Below, one piece after another: positions 43,190 to 53,873 of a DNA stretch of 64,000 nt. Source of the DNA: Periplaneta americana (Eukaryota > Arthropoda > Insecta > Blattodea > Blattidae); NCBI RefSeq assembly GCF_040183065.1, contig NW_027185499.1, forward strand, positions 2,232,001 through 2,296,000, read 5' to 3'. A model generated the notes under the pieces. That model saw nothing but the letters and a program-made list of their open reading frames with translations, had not been told where the DNA came from and searched no databases. The translations under genes were made by a program, and so were the position numbers. The first letter of the stretch is position 1, and the number at the start of each line of letters is the position of its first letter.

Positions 43190-43586
43190 GTAATAATAAT
43201 AATAATAATAATAAGTATCTAATAATAAAAAATTACGTAGCCTAACTTACCTTTGTAGATGAAGTATCAGCTGGCTGTTCTGGTTGCTCGTTATCTTGCC
43301 TCACATGCGATGAATCTCCATCTGAAGAGTCACTAGTTTCATCTCTGCTAGGAACGTAATCTGCGTCCTTATCAGCGTGGTCTGTACTTTGATTTTCACA
43401 TAATTCGTGGATTTCGTCAATTTCGCACAGATTACGGGGATCTTCACGTTCTGAGTCGTTACCAGACATATTCATCAAATAGTCGATTTCTTCTTCTGAC
43501 AAATAACGTTTGTCAACAGAGGCTGCCCTTGTGAAACTGAATTTTCGCCGACGAAAACAGCGCGCACATGTCAAAACAACACACAC
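41400..43586 (-). pseudogene. piggyBac transposase
   Basis: ATG 43586 opens an acidic N-terminal exon (EEEIDYLMNMSGNDSERED to PADTSSTK) ending at a donor-like gtaagt (43250). An acceptor ttttcag at 42857 leads to SLPLAPNVPTTRGGRGRGRG, though the junction does not keep frame. The core follows: TVDEQLFPCKARCPFMQY (first Asp), FWLAVDTSSKYLVNGFPYLG (second), ITCDNFF, and ETKCGVDTVDQM (third). The C-terminus is cysteine-rich (RKTCQNGGCRGKN, C, CVDHA), as in piggyBac. Frameshifts near 42430, 42290, 42060 and 41650, plus stops, inactivate it. Confidence 0.9.
42945..43225. repeat. (AAT)n microsatellite in the probable piggyBac intron
   Basis: Long imperfect aat runs with a duplicated block containing acaacgaataaataataaca and aataatgatggtaat at about 43048 and 43099. 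Expansion here accounts for most of the putative 394-base intron. Confidence 0.8.
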
Positions 43587-45152
43587 TCAGAGAGCAATAT
43601 TTTATTTTTAGATACCGACAAAGGACCTGCCGAAGTCATAAATCATTCACAGAGTCGAATGAAATCTAAACATTGCTGCAACAATAAAAATTTGAACCGC
43701 ATCTGGTATGCAGGCACGGCCGGTCTGAAACTTGAAACCCGTCAGAATGACGGGCGATGTTGCTACTAGTAGTAATTGCTTGTAACATCCTTTAGAAAAG
43801 TCATAAAAATCCAATATTTTTAGGAATCATACATCACAAAGATAAAATAAAAGTCGTAAATTGTGGGAGTCATAGGATGAAAAGCTTTCGAATAATAATT
43901 ATTTAAATACGTGGTACCCAGCAGAATGACGGGTCCGGTCCTCCTAGTGTTAATGCCATAAAGAAATCTCCAACAGCATCAAGGCTCCATCACCCAACAC
44001 TTGCTAAATGTTCAGCATTATGGAATGCGTCTAGGAGACCCAAATCCTCAGAAATTATATCAGATGTCTTGAAATATTCATTACAGTTTCCTTGCCCAAC
44101 TCGATGGAATTCTCTTCATGACTCAATCTCTCAAATATTGCAATTCAAACGTGATACAAACAGTATATGTGAAACACTGGGATAACCAACTGCTGTAGCC
44201 CTTGATTTAATGCAAAATGAGAAGACGTGCTATTACGGCCAACTTTTGTCCCCATTAATTTCCCTCAAAAACAGATTACATATTCTGTTACCTACTAAAC
44301 TCTGCTATCTATTCCAAGTAACTCCAATCCTAATAAGTTCGCTTTCATCAAGATTTAAAGCGATGTTGATCTGACCCCAGAAGCAATTGAGCTATGACAG
44401 CTTGCTTCCACCCATCATTTAAAATGGATGGCTACCTAACACTGCCTCACCAAATGATAAGAAGAGGATACAGAATATGTGTGTGAAATCAGCTGAGCAG
44501 TTCTCTGCTACATCTTTGGTTAGTTCAGACAATGAAAACAATTCTTATGTTTTCAACTCAAGTACAACAGACTTTGAAAAGCAAAAAGAAAAGAACTTGT
44601 CTACTGCGGAGTATGAGCTTTCATACAATTCTTAAACAGCAAAGGGACAACCCTGTGCACTCTAGAGAATTACCCAACAGTGAAACAAGCTTTTATAAAG
44701 TATAATACAAGTTTGTGTTCGTCTGCGCCTGTAGAAAGACTGTTCTGTTTTGCAGGATTTATTCTTTCACAAGCAAGGGGATCCTTATCTGATAAACTTC
44801 TTGAGAAACTGATTTCTTTGAAAGGGAGCAGTAATTATTCACATGTAGCATACTTTCATTGCTGACTGTTCAGTTACAGTGTTTATAGAAAACTTCCGAG
44901 GTAAAAATACTTTTAATGTTAATATAATATTTTAGATTTTTAGTAATATTATTTCTTTAGGCCTATATACTGCATTGATTATTTGAAATACAAATGTATT
45001 CTGAGTATATAAAATAGGCCTACAAATGTATTTTGGTTAGGCCTAATTTTTTAAAAGTATTTTGTATTTGTATTTCAAATACTATTCTTTGAAGTAGGCT
45101 ATTTTGAATTTATATTTGAAATACCTGGATGTCAGTATTTTGCCGAGCTCTG

Positions 45153-45660
45153 GTCCTACACCACCAATCTTCTGTTGACTGTTAGTAATGATAACATAGC
45201 AAACTTCCCTGTAAAATCTATAGTAGTCCACAACAGTATTGGCACCGACTTCGGCTTTGATTGCAGCATCAAAGATCTTTATATGGAGTAGCTGGAGATA
45301 AATGAACGTTAAACTCTGGACAAGAGTCAGTTTATTACATTCAAACAAGGTCTTGACTGCTATCGCACAACTAACTACTATACTTCAAGCAATACGGCAC
45401 ACTTTTATTCTTACTTCTCTTCTGCTGCACCACTTTTCCTTCGGCTCCACAATCAATACACTTGATATTTTCTTTGCTGGGCAATAATTTGTGGACGACA
45501 CAGAACTCTATGCAACTTTCAATATCTCTACAACATTCATATAATTTGCGTAAATTAAAAGCCATGACTTGAAAGTGGCACTTCCACTAACAATGCATGT
45601 TTATAAGGTTGCTATAGCAATGACGTCACGAGAATTGTTTATTCAATATTGGCTTATAAT
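45153..45660 (-). pseudogene. Merlin (ISXO2-like) transposase N-terminal fragment
   Basis: ATG 45565: MAFNLRKLYECCRDIESCIE, FCVVHKLLPSKENIKCIDCG, the N-terminal zinc-ribbon region of ISXO2-like transposases. After a frame change, FDAAIKAEVGANTVVDYYRF, REVCYVII and SQQKIGGVGP reach the point just before the catalytic domain, where the sequence ends at the hAT terminus (45152). It is distinct from the Merlin gene at 53874-54877 and differs much from it. Confidence 0.7.
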
Positions 45661-46109
45661 GATACAATTTTCATAAAATTTTCGTCTAAATATATTGTAT
45701 ATTCGTCCTTCTGCCACATCGGAAATAATTTCGATACAACAATAAATTCTAAAATACATACTTTAATTTCCAAAAAGACACTATCATAACATATAAGGTT
45801 AATCGAATTTTCTGTTTAACTTGGTCGATTAACCTAAGGGGTGGTGCTATAGATCAGGAAGTTCCAGGTTCGAATCTTGTCTCGTCTAAATCAAAGTAAG
45901 TAAAAAGTTGCATTTATATGATGTTGTAATGTAGGCTATAATGTAATTCGAGATACATAAATTAGATGGCAGAATTGGAGTAAAAAGGGTGTAGAGTAGA
46001 GTGAAGTATAAAAGAAGAAAAGATTTGAAGAGAAGGGAGAGACATCTAGCAGACAAAAAGAGAAATACATTTTAAAGATTTATATCACTCACTAGAGGAG
46101 TTGATTCAA
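45661..46109. other. Non-coding DNA with a possible SINE head
   Basis: aaggggtggtgctatagatc followed by ccaggttcgaatcttgtctc (about 45838-45890) resembles a tRNA-derived head with a B-box, followed by a taag tail. No other structure seen. Confidence 0.35.
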
Positions 46110-46228
46110 CTAACCTGGAAATAATGTGAATCGTTCAGCGACGGTTTCTTGGAAATAACCCCAAATCCTTCAGAATCCATATTCAAGACGAGACCAAAAC
46201 AGATTTTCGACATCACAACACTATCATT
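46110..46228 (+). pseudogene. LINE RT thumb fragment, left of the Merlin insertion
   Basis: The last codons before the insertion read KQIFDITTLS. Joined across the 8.8-kb element to 55025 they continue as LDTAMILFQAKITPILSYG, a standard LINE thumb motif (L+L.TA...F..KI.PIL.YG). The LINE sequence runs upstream to about 46110 in decayed form. Confidence 0.6.
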
Positions 46229-46367
46229 GGAACAGATCCATTATAGGACCCACCCCGAGTATTCCATAGTATCGATTATATACAGTATATTTTCTATTAT
46301 TATATCAAGTATGCCATCTTAAGAAAACAAAAAACATACAACAAATATGTATCATTTAATAAAACCA

Positions 46368-46602
46368 ACAACAATGCAATTAGCTCATATCAGTCATCTT
46401 TGTTATGCAATAAATTATATTTTATACAAAACAAAGTTAAAGAAACAAACCAAAGCTAAACTTAAAACACAGTAACATTGAACTTTCTCAAACAATAAAA
46501 CATTGGAATTAATACAACGATGAAATTAAGTTCGTATCAGCCATCTTTATAATATATTATGTTGTATATCATTCAAATTAAATTAAAGAAAACAAACCAT
46601 TC
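46368..46602 (+). repeat. Imperfect direct repeat near the Merlin left end
   Basis: Two units of about 85 bases at 46368-46455 and 46515-46602 share tatcagtcatcttt/tatcagccatcttt and taaagaaacaaacc/taaagaaaacaaacc with moderate identity. Confidence 0.55.
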
Positions 46603-46639
46603 AAAACTAAAAAAAAAAAATAAAGAAATAAACAGGGCT

Positions 46640-46940
46640 AAACTAGGGCTTGGTTAGTTCCCTTTGTACTTCGCTTAATCCCCCGTAACTGTCTTACAGC
46701 TATATCCTCTGCAAGAGGGCTTAGAAATATAACAGAGGGGCTCATTCCTATCCTTTACACTGTTAACTGCTCCTAAACTCCTTTACCCAACACTATGAGA
46801 GCTACCATCGTTTCTTACCAACATTCCGCCACTGAAATCAGACTCCAAGAAATGGAAAATGAGTATGCGTGCTTTTGGTTTAAATTGTCAGTCCCGACAT
46901 GCAAGGTGAAGAGGGAAGACATTTCTGAATTTGTTTGATA
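46640..46940 (+). repeat. Dispersed repeat (family D), fragment 3
   Basis: cactatgagagctaccatcg, tttcttaccaac and aagaaatggaaaatgagtat match the body of the copy at 21080-21420. It ends about 20 bases before the THAP exon 1 start codon. Confidence 0.55.
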
Positions 46941-46958
46941 TGTTGTGCTATATTAAAA

Positions 46959-48500
46959 ATGCCATCACATGTTAAATGCGAATATTTCGAGTGCAAGAAT
47001 CGGAAGGACAGCCACCCGAAGAAATTGCCAACGTTTCTTCAAAATACCGGGAGATAGTGAAAGGTGAGTTTTCATTTACAGTGTATTAATATTATCATTT
47101 AAACTAATTTTATGTATTGTAGATTTTCCTAGCGACGTGCATCATGATGAATTGCATGAATTGCCGGATACTATGTTTAAGTTATTTAGGTGTGTGTATA
47201 TATTAATTTATGTAATATGTATTCGTCTAAATTAACAATAACTTACCCGATGAACAGATGCAGTAAGCCACGGTAGTACACCATTTTACTACAAATTTTC
47301 GGCATATGAAAAGGCTAACAATTTAATTTTTTATTAGGCCTACATTTAAATTTGTTTGATTCACATCGTATTTTTACAAATGAATAGCTATGCGGGAAAA
47401 CGTTGCAAACGACATTATTTCTGTTTCTCTAAATTATAATTTTGCAAGTTTTTCTGCTTTGCTATTAAAATATTGTCGTAAATTATGAGTGTTTTTCTCC
47501 AAAAATGCGTTACAAATGGAGTAATAATTAGTATTGTACCTTTAAGGTCATTGGAGCAGTTTCTTTTCATTTTCTAGCTTATTCGAGTGATTTTACAAAG
47601 TACGACGAAATGGTGTTGCTGTGCTCATCATTTATATTTATATTTTATTCTCCCTTTTGATTTCAGATGCAAGGCATGGCTAGAAGCAATTGGCAGAGAA
47701 GACCTAATGGCGAATGTGCTCAAGAAATTGTACAACAACTTTCGGGTGTGTGCGGACCACTTTCAAGATAAGTATTTCACAAGTACCTTCCGGACACATC
47801 TGAATAGAGAAGTCATACCTTGCAAAGTTCAGGCTATCTCCATCAAGTCAAGGTAACTTATTTAATCGTATACTTTTTAGGTATCTAAAACGAAGTCCAA
47901 ATTTTCCAGAATGTTGAAATCTTTGTGTAACTATTTTTAAAATGCTTCTGCTGATAACATCTCGTTAGTATGAAAATGCTTCTACATTTTGTATACCGGT
48001 ACAACAAATGCATAACAATTGTTAGCCGGGGTATAAAAATAATAAATTCTTTTGTGCTATTTCCTGAAATGCAGTCACAAGATTTTTAAAGTAAGCCAAC
48101 GATATGCAATTTCAATGCTTCAGAACTATACTCATAAATTCTGTCATAATTGGAGATTCTGTAATTGCTATTTATAGGAAAAGATATGTAGTCCCATATT
48201 GGGCTTAGTAGACCCCATAACTATTTGTGGTGTTATAGGCCTGCTTACTCTTACTGTTAGTTTATAATTATATATTTTCTGTTTTGCTTTATACAGATTC
48301 TGCAGGGCCAAGTCACATGGAGTGGGAAGAGGCTGCTCAACCCACTGCGAGCTCTGGAGACCATGAGGAGATTGATAGTAATGCCGAAGAGGAGAAAGAT
48401 TCGCAGTCTTTGAGTACAATTGCATCGTCTGAGAGGAAGAGTTCTCAAGACTTCCCAGAAAGAACCGAAGATACACACTGCCCTTGCATGTATAAAGAGT
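46959..48500 (+). pseudogene. THAP-domain exons of a P-type transposase gene
   Basis: Exon 1 (46959-47063) starts MPSHVKCEYFECKNRKDSHP, giving the first two Cys of the THAP C2CH finger; an extra base near 47029 shifts the frame. A gtgagt donor follows. Exon 2 begins after tttgatttcag (47666) and continues CKAWLEAIGREDL and LYNNFRVCADHFQDKYFTST, completing the finger, to a gtaact donor at 47853. A third exon after ctttatacag (48296) encodes an acidic, serine-rich linker. Exon 1-2 phase is right once the extra base is discounted. The finger matches THAP proteins well and would bind DNA. Confidence 0.7.
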
Positions 48501-48539
48501 AAGGTTCCTGGGCCATTATATGAACTGCTAAGAAAACGC

Positions 48540-49272
48540 ATCTCTTCAGATGGACGGTGTGTACAGAGGAAATCAGTGGTCACCGAAAATGAAAACAAAG
48601 GCTCTTAACATTTAATTACAGAGCCCAAGTTCCTATAGGATGATTAGGAAGTTATTAAATTTCCCTTGAAAATCTACATTGCTTAGAGTAATGCAAAAGT
48701 ATATCAATGATGTTGGTTTTAGTGATAAACTATTTGACATACTAAGGAATGCCTGTAGTAAGATGGCTGAGACTGACAAACTGTGTTGCCTTATGTGGGA
48801 TGAAATGTCTTTAAAAGCACACTTGTGCTACAATAGTAATGAAGACATCGTAGATGGCTTCGAGAGATATTGTAGCAATTATTCATCAGATAGAATTGCC
48901 AACCAAGGTCTTGTGTTTATAGTTAGACGTATCTGCAGTAATAACAAACAAGTTCTGGACTATTTCTTAGCACATTCAAGCACCCCTGGCAATACATTAG
49001 TTGAACTCATTGGCAAAGGAATAGAGAAGCTGAGAAGCATTGGTTTAAAAGTAGTAGCTACTGTTTTTAATCAGGGCTCTAACAATAAAAAAGCGTATCA
49101 TTTATTGGGAGTTACTACAGATCAGCCCTCCTTTACAGTAAATGACTGGAAAATTGTGGCATTTTTTGACACTCCACGCTTGATTAAAAGTACACAAAAC
49201 ATGTTCAAAAAGTATTCTGCGAATTTACTTAAATGTGTTGAAGCTATGACACATAAGTTTGATTGCAAGTAG
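48540..49272 (+). pseudogene. P-element/THAP9-type transposase catalytic part
   Basis: After frame-broken codons (K.K.KAL....SP..YR..RKLLNFP, about 48590-48670), an open frame at 48679-49272 has LCCLMWDEMSLKAHLCYN (DEM.L, first catalytic acidic residue), EDIVDGFERY, LVFIVRRICSNNKQVLDYFL (the family has a W.QP motif here), IGLKVVATVFNQGSNNKKAY, where DQGSNN is expected and the catalytic Asp is replaced by Asn, and FFDTPRLIKSTQNMF (normally DPPHLIK..RN). The protein stops at 49272, before the rest of the catalytic domain. It is dead by this substitution and truncation. Confidence 0.75.
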
Positions 49273-50661
49273 ATTGCAAGTTGAGTGTCTGCCGATCTGA
49301 AATTCAGACTGAAATCGATGGTATTAGTTTTTTTTTTTTTTTTAGCGATTAGCAAATGTTCCCACAGACATCTCCCAACGAAGTCAGGAAGTTTTGGTTT
49401 TTCGTTACGTAGTGCATTTATTTTTGTCCTATACTTATTAGTAATGGTATCAAAAAGTGAAATTTGTATGTACCAAAATCTAATGCAGCTCTCCCAATCC
49501 ACAAGTTCACGAGCCGCCACTGATGTTACATATTCAAATAAATGCATTTTTTATTGTTTCCGGACCTATATGGTCACCTTTATGACAGGCGGATGTATAA
49601 ATAACTTTTTCATATCCCTTGAACATAAATGTTATGCCCTCTTGTATTTTTCATTGTCTGCAAGAGCTGCACGACAACTAACACACTGCTTAGCATCACA
49701 GGTTTTCTTAGCAATATAACCAACAATATATTATTATAATGCATTTGCATTCACGATCTCATTATCAACATCAGAGAAATTAAAAGATTCCCTCACCAGC
49801 TATTAACCTCTTTCACAATTTCATTTGTTACTAGAACACAACATTATTTTAAGCAGCAATGCCCGATTACTGTACTGAATATCATTGCAGGAAGAGTTAT
49901 CTGGCTTGTTCTACCATCCTTATTTCTAATTATGCAAAAGTAAATCTCTAAATAATCTTGATTAATACTCCAAATTAAGAGCAAATGCATACCAGCGTAC
50001 ATTTTTAACGACTTCCTACAAATCATACAATAAAGGAAGTAAATTCAGTTGTAGATGATAGAGATAGGTTGGGATGAATTCTTTAATCACTGGAGCTTAT
50101 TAAATATGTTCAATAACATATAAAATTTAATGCTGTTAACTAATGCTGAGTTTTTTCATTCAATAAACCCATCAACTCTCTTGCTCTCCAATATTCCCAT
50201 ACACAGTCTAGAATTTAATGTAGAAAATTACGAACAAACTGACATAATGCTATTAAGTGTTAATCTTAAAAAAAAAATGTATGTGCCTTCAATGTCATCA
50301 CAAGGCTCAACACATTGTAATCACTTATTTGAAACATCAATACTTGAGGCTTTCAGAGCTAAAGTGGATTAACTCACAAATTTTCATACATTGAGTTTAA
50401 CTCATTTTCTGACTGTCTGAAGTTGGATCTTTTCCGAGCAGTGATAGATCAAGTCTTAATTTCCAAGCATTCACCGGTAGGTGACACTAGTCACTTTTGG
50501 CTCAGATTATTTGTTCACTATGTTCTGAGCCATAGTGGGCCAAGTCACCAAAGCGTTGCATCAATTAACATCACGATAGTTTATATTTTATAAATCTAGA
50601 ATTTGAGAATGGAGCAATAAAATTATTGCTAGTGAAATTAGATAATCTACTAGAGCAGGTT
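49273..50661. other. Interior of the Merlin element, mostly non-coding
   Basis: On the minus strand (49720-49560) a CDAKQCVSCRAAL and KKLFIHPP stretch resembles the C-terminus of THAP/P-type transposases, in opposite orientation to the gene upstream. ttcacgagccgccactg at 49505-49521 looks like a hAT MITE end, and a T run at 49329-49343 may mark a retroposed insert. The frames 49285-49719 and 50130-50372 have no recognisable product. Confidence 0.35.
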
Positions 50662-51002
50662 TGTCCTGCACCGTGGCATCGTGGTCTAAGGCATCCTGTC
50701 TAGGACTCGTGTTAGAAATATGCACTGGTTCGAGTCTTCATATGGGAAGAAATTTTCTCGTGAAATTTCGGCCAGTGTATGGGATCAGTGCCCACTCAGC
50801 ATCGTGATGCACTTGGGGAGCTACGATAGGTAGTGAAATCCGGTTACGAAAGCCAGCTATAACGGCTGGGGGGGAATCATCGTGCTAACCACACGATACC
50901 TCCATTCTGGTTGGATGATCGTCCACTTCTGCTTCGGCATGGGGTCGTGAGGCCAACAGCCGGCTGGTCAGTCTGGGCCCTTCACAGGTTGTAGCGCCAC
51001 GG

Positions 51003-51039
<37 letters not shown>

Positions 51040-51043
51040 GTAC
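50662..51043 (+). mobile_element. tRNA-derived SINE, family C, with (ATT)n tail
   Basis: The A-box region tggcatcgtggtctaaggc and B-box ggttcgagtct lie in a tRNA-like head. A 250-base body (gtatgggatcagtgcccact, cacttggggagctacgatag, cttcggcatggggtcgtgag) and an att microsatellite (51003-51040) follow. The 8-bp TSD agcaggtt lies at 50654-50661 and 51044-51051. It is unrelated in body to family A. Confidence 0.8.
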
Positions 51044-51061
51044 AGCAGGTTAACTTTAAGT

Positions 51062-51296
51062 TCTGTCCACACCTGTGGAGTAACGGTCAGCGCGTCTGGC
51101 CACGAAACCCGGTTTCGAATCCCGGTTGGGACAAGTTACCTGGTTGAGGTTTTTTCCGGGGTTTTCCCTCAATCCAATACGAGCAAATGCTGGGTAACTT
51201 TCGGTGCTGGACCCCAGACTCATTTCACCGGCATTATCACCTTCATATCATTCAGATGCTAAATAACCTAGATGTTGATACAGCGTCGTAAAAAAA
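51062..51296 (+). mobile_element. tRNA-derived SINE, family A (copy 3)
   Basis: Complete: acacctgtggagtaacggtc, gtttcgaatcccggttggg and the full body ending at cagcgtcgtaaaaaaa. A few bases are deleted before the B-box. Possible imperfect TSD taagttct/taagtcct. It lies 18 bases downstream of the family C SINE. Confidence 0.88.
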
Positions 51297-51299
51297 TCT

Positions 51300-52078
51300 A
51301 AGTCCTATTATCTCAAAACTACAGCCCATGGAAATGATCCACTTTAGCTCAGAACGCCTCATTTATTTGTACAAGACAATAAGAATACAGCATTGCAGAC
51401 TCCAATTTCTACTGAGGATGATTTGAACTTATTTTCTTCATAACAGAATAATAACTGTAATAATAAATCTAGACATTTAAGAAAATGAAATAAACTGACT
51501 TTAAATATTTTTTCATGACATAATCTCTGATTTCCAACAGACTTAAGTATACGTATGATATTTTGTACACTTTCCTGTGATGTTAATTACATTAGTGTAC
51601 TAATAGTGAACTTAGGATCATGAAATCTTTTCTGTATTGCAATAAAACAGTGGAATTTAATTGTAACAAAATATCTTGTATGTTTATGAAAAAAATATTT
51701 GGTTGGTCATGTCTAATTCATTTCATATTTCACAGCTCTTTTCCTACCTTCACTTCCTGGCACATCACGTTCTGAAAATCCTGATGATGTTGGCTCAAGA
51801 ACTTTATTCCAAAAAAAATTAATAAATAATTGTAACAGGGATGGTTACATGTCAAACATTGATATATAACGGAGAGAATTTGTAAATAATTCACGTGGAG
51901 TGTAAGTAATTATCGGCGGAAGTCTTGAAATTGTAAGTAATAATACTACTATAGAGGGGAAGGGAAGAGAAATCTTTATTTTCCCGCAATTTTTTGCTTG
52001 CTCGTGGCGCTCCTCTGGTAGGTACGAGAAGCTTATTGACAGATTACACTTAATCTAGCTTATGCACCCCTCTCATAT
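51300..52078. other. Non-coding DNA inside the Merlin element
   Basis: No recognised coding sequence or repeat. A motif ccactttagctcagaa near 51340 and ccactatgg-like sequences upstream may be old repeat DNA. Confidence 0.35.
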
Positions 52079-52079
52079 A

Positions 52080-53108
52080 CAGAGTGCTTCAAAAATACGG
52101 GGCATAATTTCAGGTATGTACTATATTTCCCACATGTAGACAATCAAAATAGTTCATTACAACATGTGTCCGGAAATGCTTCATTTCCGAGTTATGGCCT
52201 TCACAACATTGAAATTCACCGGAACGTTTTTCTTTCTGCAGGTCGTTGTCATTACGGAAGATGTTCAAAATGTCCACCTCCTGCTTGAATACAGACCTCA
52301 CATCGATGTCTCATTGACTTGCGAACAAGATCCCAAACTCCAGGAGTATTGCGTATGTCCTCAGAACATGCCACAATTCGATTCCGAAGGGATTCCAAAT
52401 CAGGCACCGGAGACGAATAAACCAATGATTTTAAATGGCCCCACAAGTAGAAATCGAGAGGGTTCAGATCAGGTGAGCATGGAGGCCAAGCAATTAGGCC
52501 ACCTTTACCTATCCATCGATCAGGAAACCTTCGATCCAAGTACTGGCGAGCCGTACGACTGAAGTGTGCAGGAGCGCCATCATGCAAAAAGTGAATGTGT
52601 TGACGATTGATCAGTGGAGTGTCTTCTAAAACATGAGGTATGGTGTTTTCCAGGAAGTTTGTGTACGCCTGCCCCGTAAGTCTGTTTACAAGTACATGGG
52701 GTCCAACTAATCGATCACCAATGATACCAGCCCACATGTTGAGGGAGAACCGCACCTGGTGATGAGATGAAACAGTTGCACGTGGGTTTTCATACGCCCA
52801 TACAGTACATGCTGATTGTGGAAATTTGTTATGCCATCTCGTGTGAACTGTGCTTCATCTGTAAATAATACTAAGGCAGGAAAGTTCGGATTTACACCAC
52901 ACTGCTGCAAGAACCACTGACAGAACCTAACTCGTGCAGGGTAATCTGCTGGTGACAGGGCCTGTACACGTTCCGGCGAATTTCAATGTTGTGAAGGCCA
53001 TAACTCGGAAATGAAGCATTTCCGGACACATGTTGTAATGAACTATTTTGATTGTCTACATGTGGGAAATACATACCCGAAATTATGTCCCGTATTTTTT
53101 AAACACTG
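52080..53108 (-). mobile_element. Mariner-like element with about 140-bp TIRs, N-terminal coding part deleted
   Basis: Left TIR 52080-52232 and right TIR 52968-53108 are inverted copies: both contain cccacatgtagacaatcaaa, atagttcattacaacatgtg and aagcatttccgg or their inverse with few differences. The TSD is TA at 52078-52079 and 53109-53110. The transposase begins right at the inner edge of the right TIR with the middle of the protein, so the DNA-binding half has been lost. Confidence 0.9.
52252..52985 (-). pseudogene. Mariner-like transposase catalytic domain
   Basis: From the right TIR: RVQALSPADYPARVRFCQW, LQQCGVNPNFPALVLFTDEAQ (first Asp), FTRDGI, a frame change near 52770, then the open frame 52755-52252 with MWAGIIGDRLVGPHVL, HIHFLHDGAPAHFSRTARQY (second Asp), WPPCSPDLNPLDFYLWGHLK (third, D) and a natural C-terminus. 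The N-terminal helix-turn-helix of this family is absent. The catalytic triad looks intact (DDD). Confidence 0.85.
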
Positions 53109-53870
53109 TATATTCTAAGCCCTCTTGATCCTCTGTGATAGCAATATAACTTTGGTGATATTACGAAAGTTTCACGCTAGTGTACACTCGCGCTAAGCCC
53201 TGCATATACGAATCTGTGACAGGTTAGGTTATGTTAGTTTAGGCCATTGTTGTGCCTTGAATATACGAAACTATATCATTAATGGTCTATTGGTGGCTAG
53301 TTTAATGGCTGACATGCAAACTAAGTTGCATTATGGAAAGTGTGTGTTTATTTCATTATTATTTGTTATGCTCCACTATATTTCAGTAATTATTGGATTA
53401 ATACAAGTTTTGCGTTCTTCACATTACATAGTATTGTGTGTTCTATATCTCTAATTTCCTTTTCTTCACTAGAAGTCACAATGTTTGCACGTCCATGACC
53501 ACGCACCTATCAATCCAGACGCAATTTAATACATTTCCGAACAATTTCCTTTTCTTCAAATATATCCGTATAAAATCCTCAAGTTTTCAAATCCACCTCC
53601 AAAAAAAATCCCTTAGAAATTCACTTCCAAAATCACAGGAACTAACTCAGCACTAGTTTCGCCAAAAACAGTAACACTGAACTTAAAGCAAAACAATATC
53701 AATTATCGTACAATTTAGGTAAATTTACATGCTAGGTTATCAAAACTTAAAATCGCAGCACCATAAAAACAATTTTTAAAAAATCCAACACTGACAATAA
53801 TATGATATAGTACTTGATTACACCCCCCCACAATTATGATATTAAATAAAACAACAAACCAACATTGTCT
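53109..53870. other. Non-coding DNA with a shared dispersed repeat
   Basis: 53130-53280 shares ataactttggtgat, cacgctagtgtacactcgcg and acgaatctgtgacaggttag with 56970-57055, and a shorter part with 24770-24830. The open frames in the interval have no recognisable product. Confidence 0.4.
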
Positions 53871-53873
53871 TTA

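Larger units (their letters stand above)
41032..43949 (-). mobile_element. piggyBac-type transposon
   Basis: TIRs cactaggaggacc and ggtcctcctagtg, with canonical TTAA duplications at 41028-41031 and 43950-43953. Subterminal palindromes cccgtcattttgacggg (about 41087-41103) and cccgtcagaatgacggg (about 43739-43755), plus a half copy (gaatgacgggtcc) beside the right TIR, are probable transposase-binding sites. The 2.9-kb length and a minus-strand DDD transposase fit an originally autonomous element. Confidence 0.95.
40915..44865 (+). pseudogene. hAT transposase, C-terminal half, interrupted
   Basis: Before the piggyBac insertion: LPTHFRCASHTLTFLATTDF (40960-41027). After it, from 43950: AIKKSPTASRLHHPTLAKCS, ALWNASRRPKSSE, CPTRWNSLHDSI (the hAT TRWNS.YD motif), AVALDLMQNEK and YYGQLLSPLI. 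The hAT dimerisation domain is an open frame at 44680-44865: VKQAFIKYNTSLCSSAPVER, LFCFAGFILSQARGSLSDKL. Stops near 44183, 44352 and 44634 and a frameshift near 44660 inactivate it. Deleting piggyBac and one TTAA restores the reading frame across the junction. Confidence 0.85.
40800..45152 (+). mobile_element. hAT transposon, internally deleted, split by a piggyBac element
   Basis: The right end is a clear terminus, cagtattttgccgagctctg (45133-45152), inside a zone rich in tatttcaaatac and its inverse. The same subterminal motifs (gtattttgtatttcaaatac) occur at 40800-40910 on the left, but the left TIR itself is not visible. The left zone joins directly to the middle of the transposase gene, so the 5' half of the gene is deleted. 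Without piggyBac (41032-43949) it is about 1.4 kb. Confidence 0.7.

Noticed and set aside
42945..43225. Possible CRISPR-like or satellite array
   Set aside because: Simple AAT microsatellite with one duplicated block; no regular spacers.
49285..49719. Plus-strand ORF rich in hydrophobic residues, a possible membrane protein
   Set aside because: The minus strand carries better transposase C-terminus-like residues, and the plus frame includes a T-run repeat.
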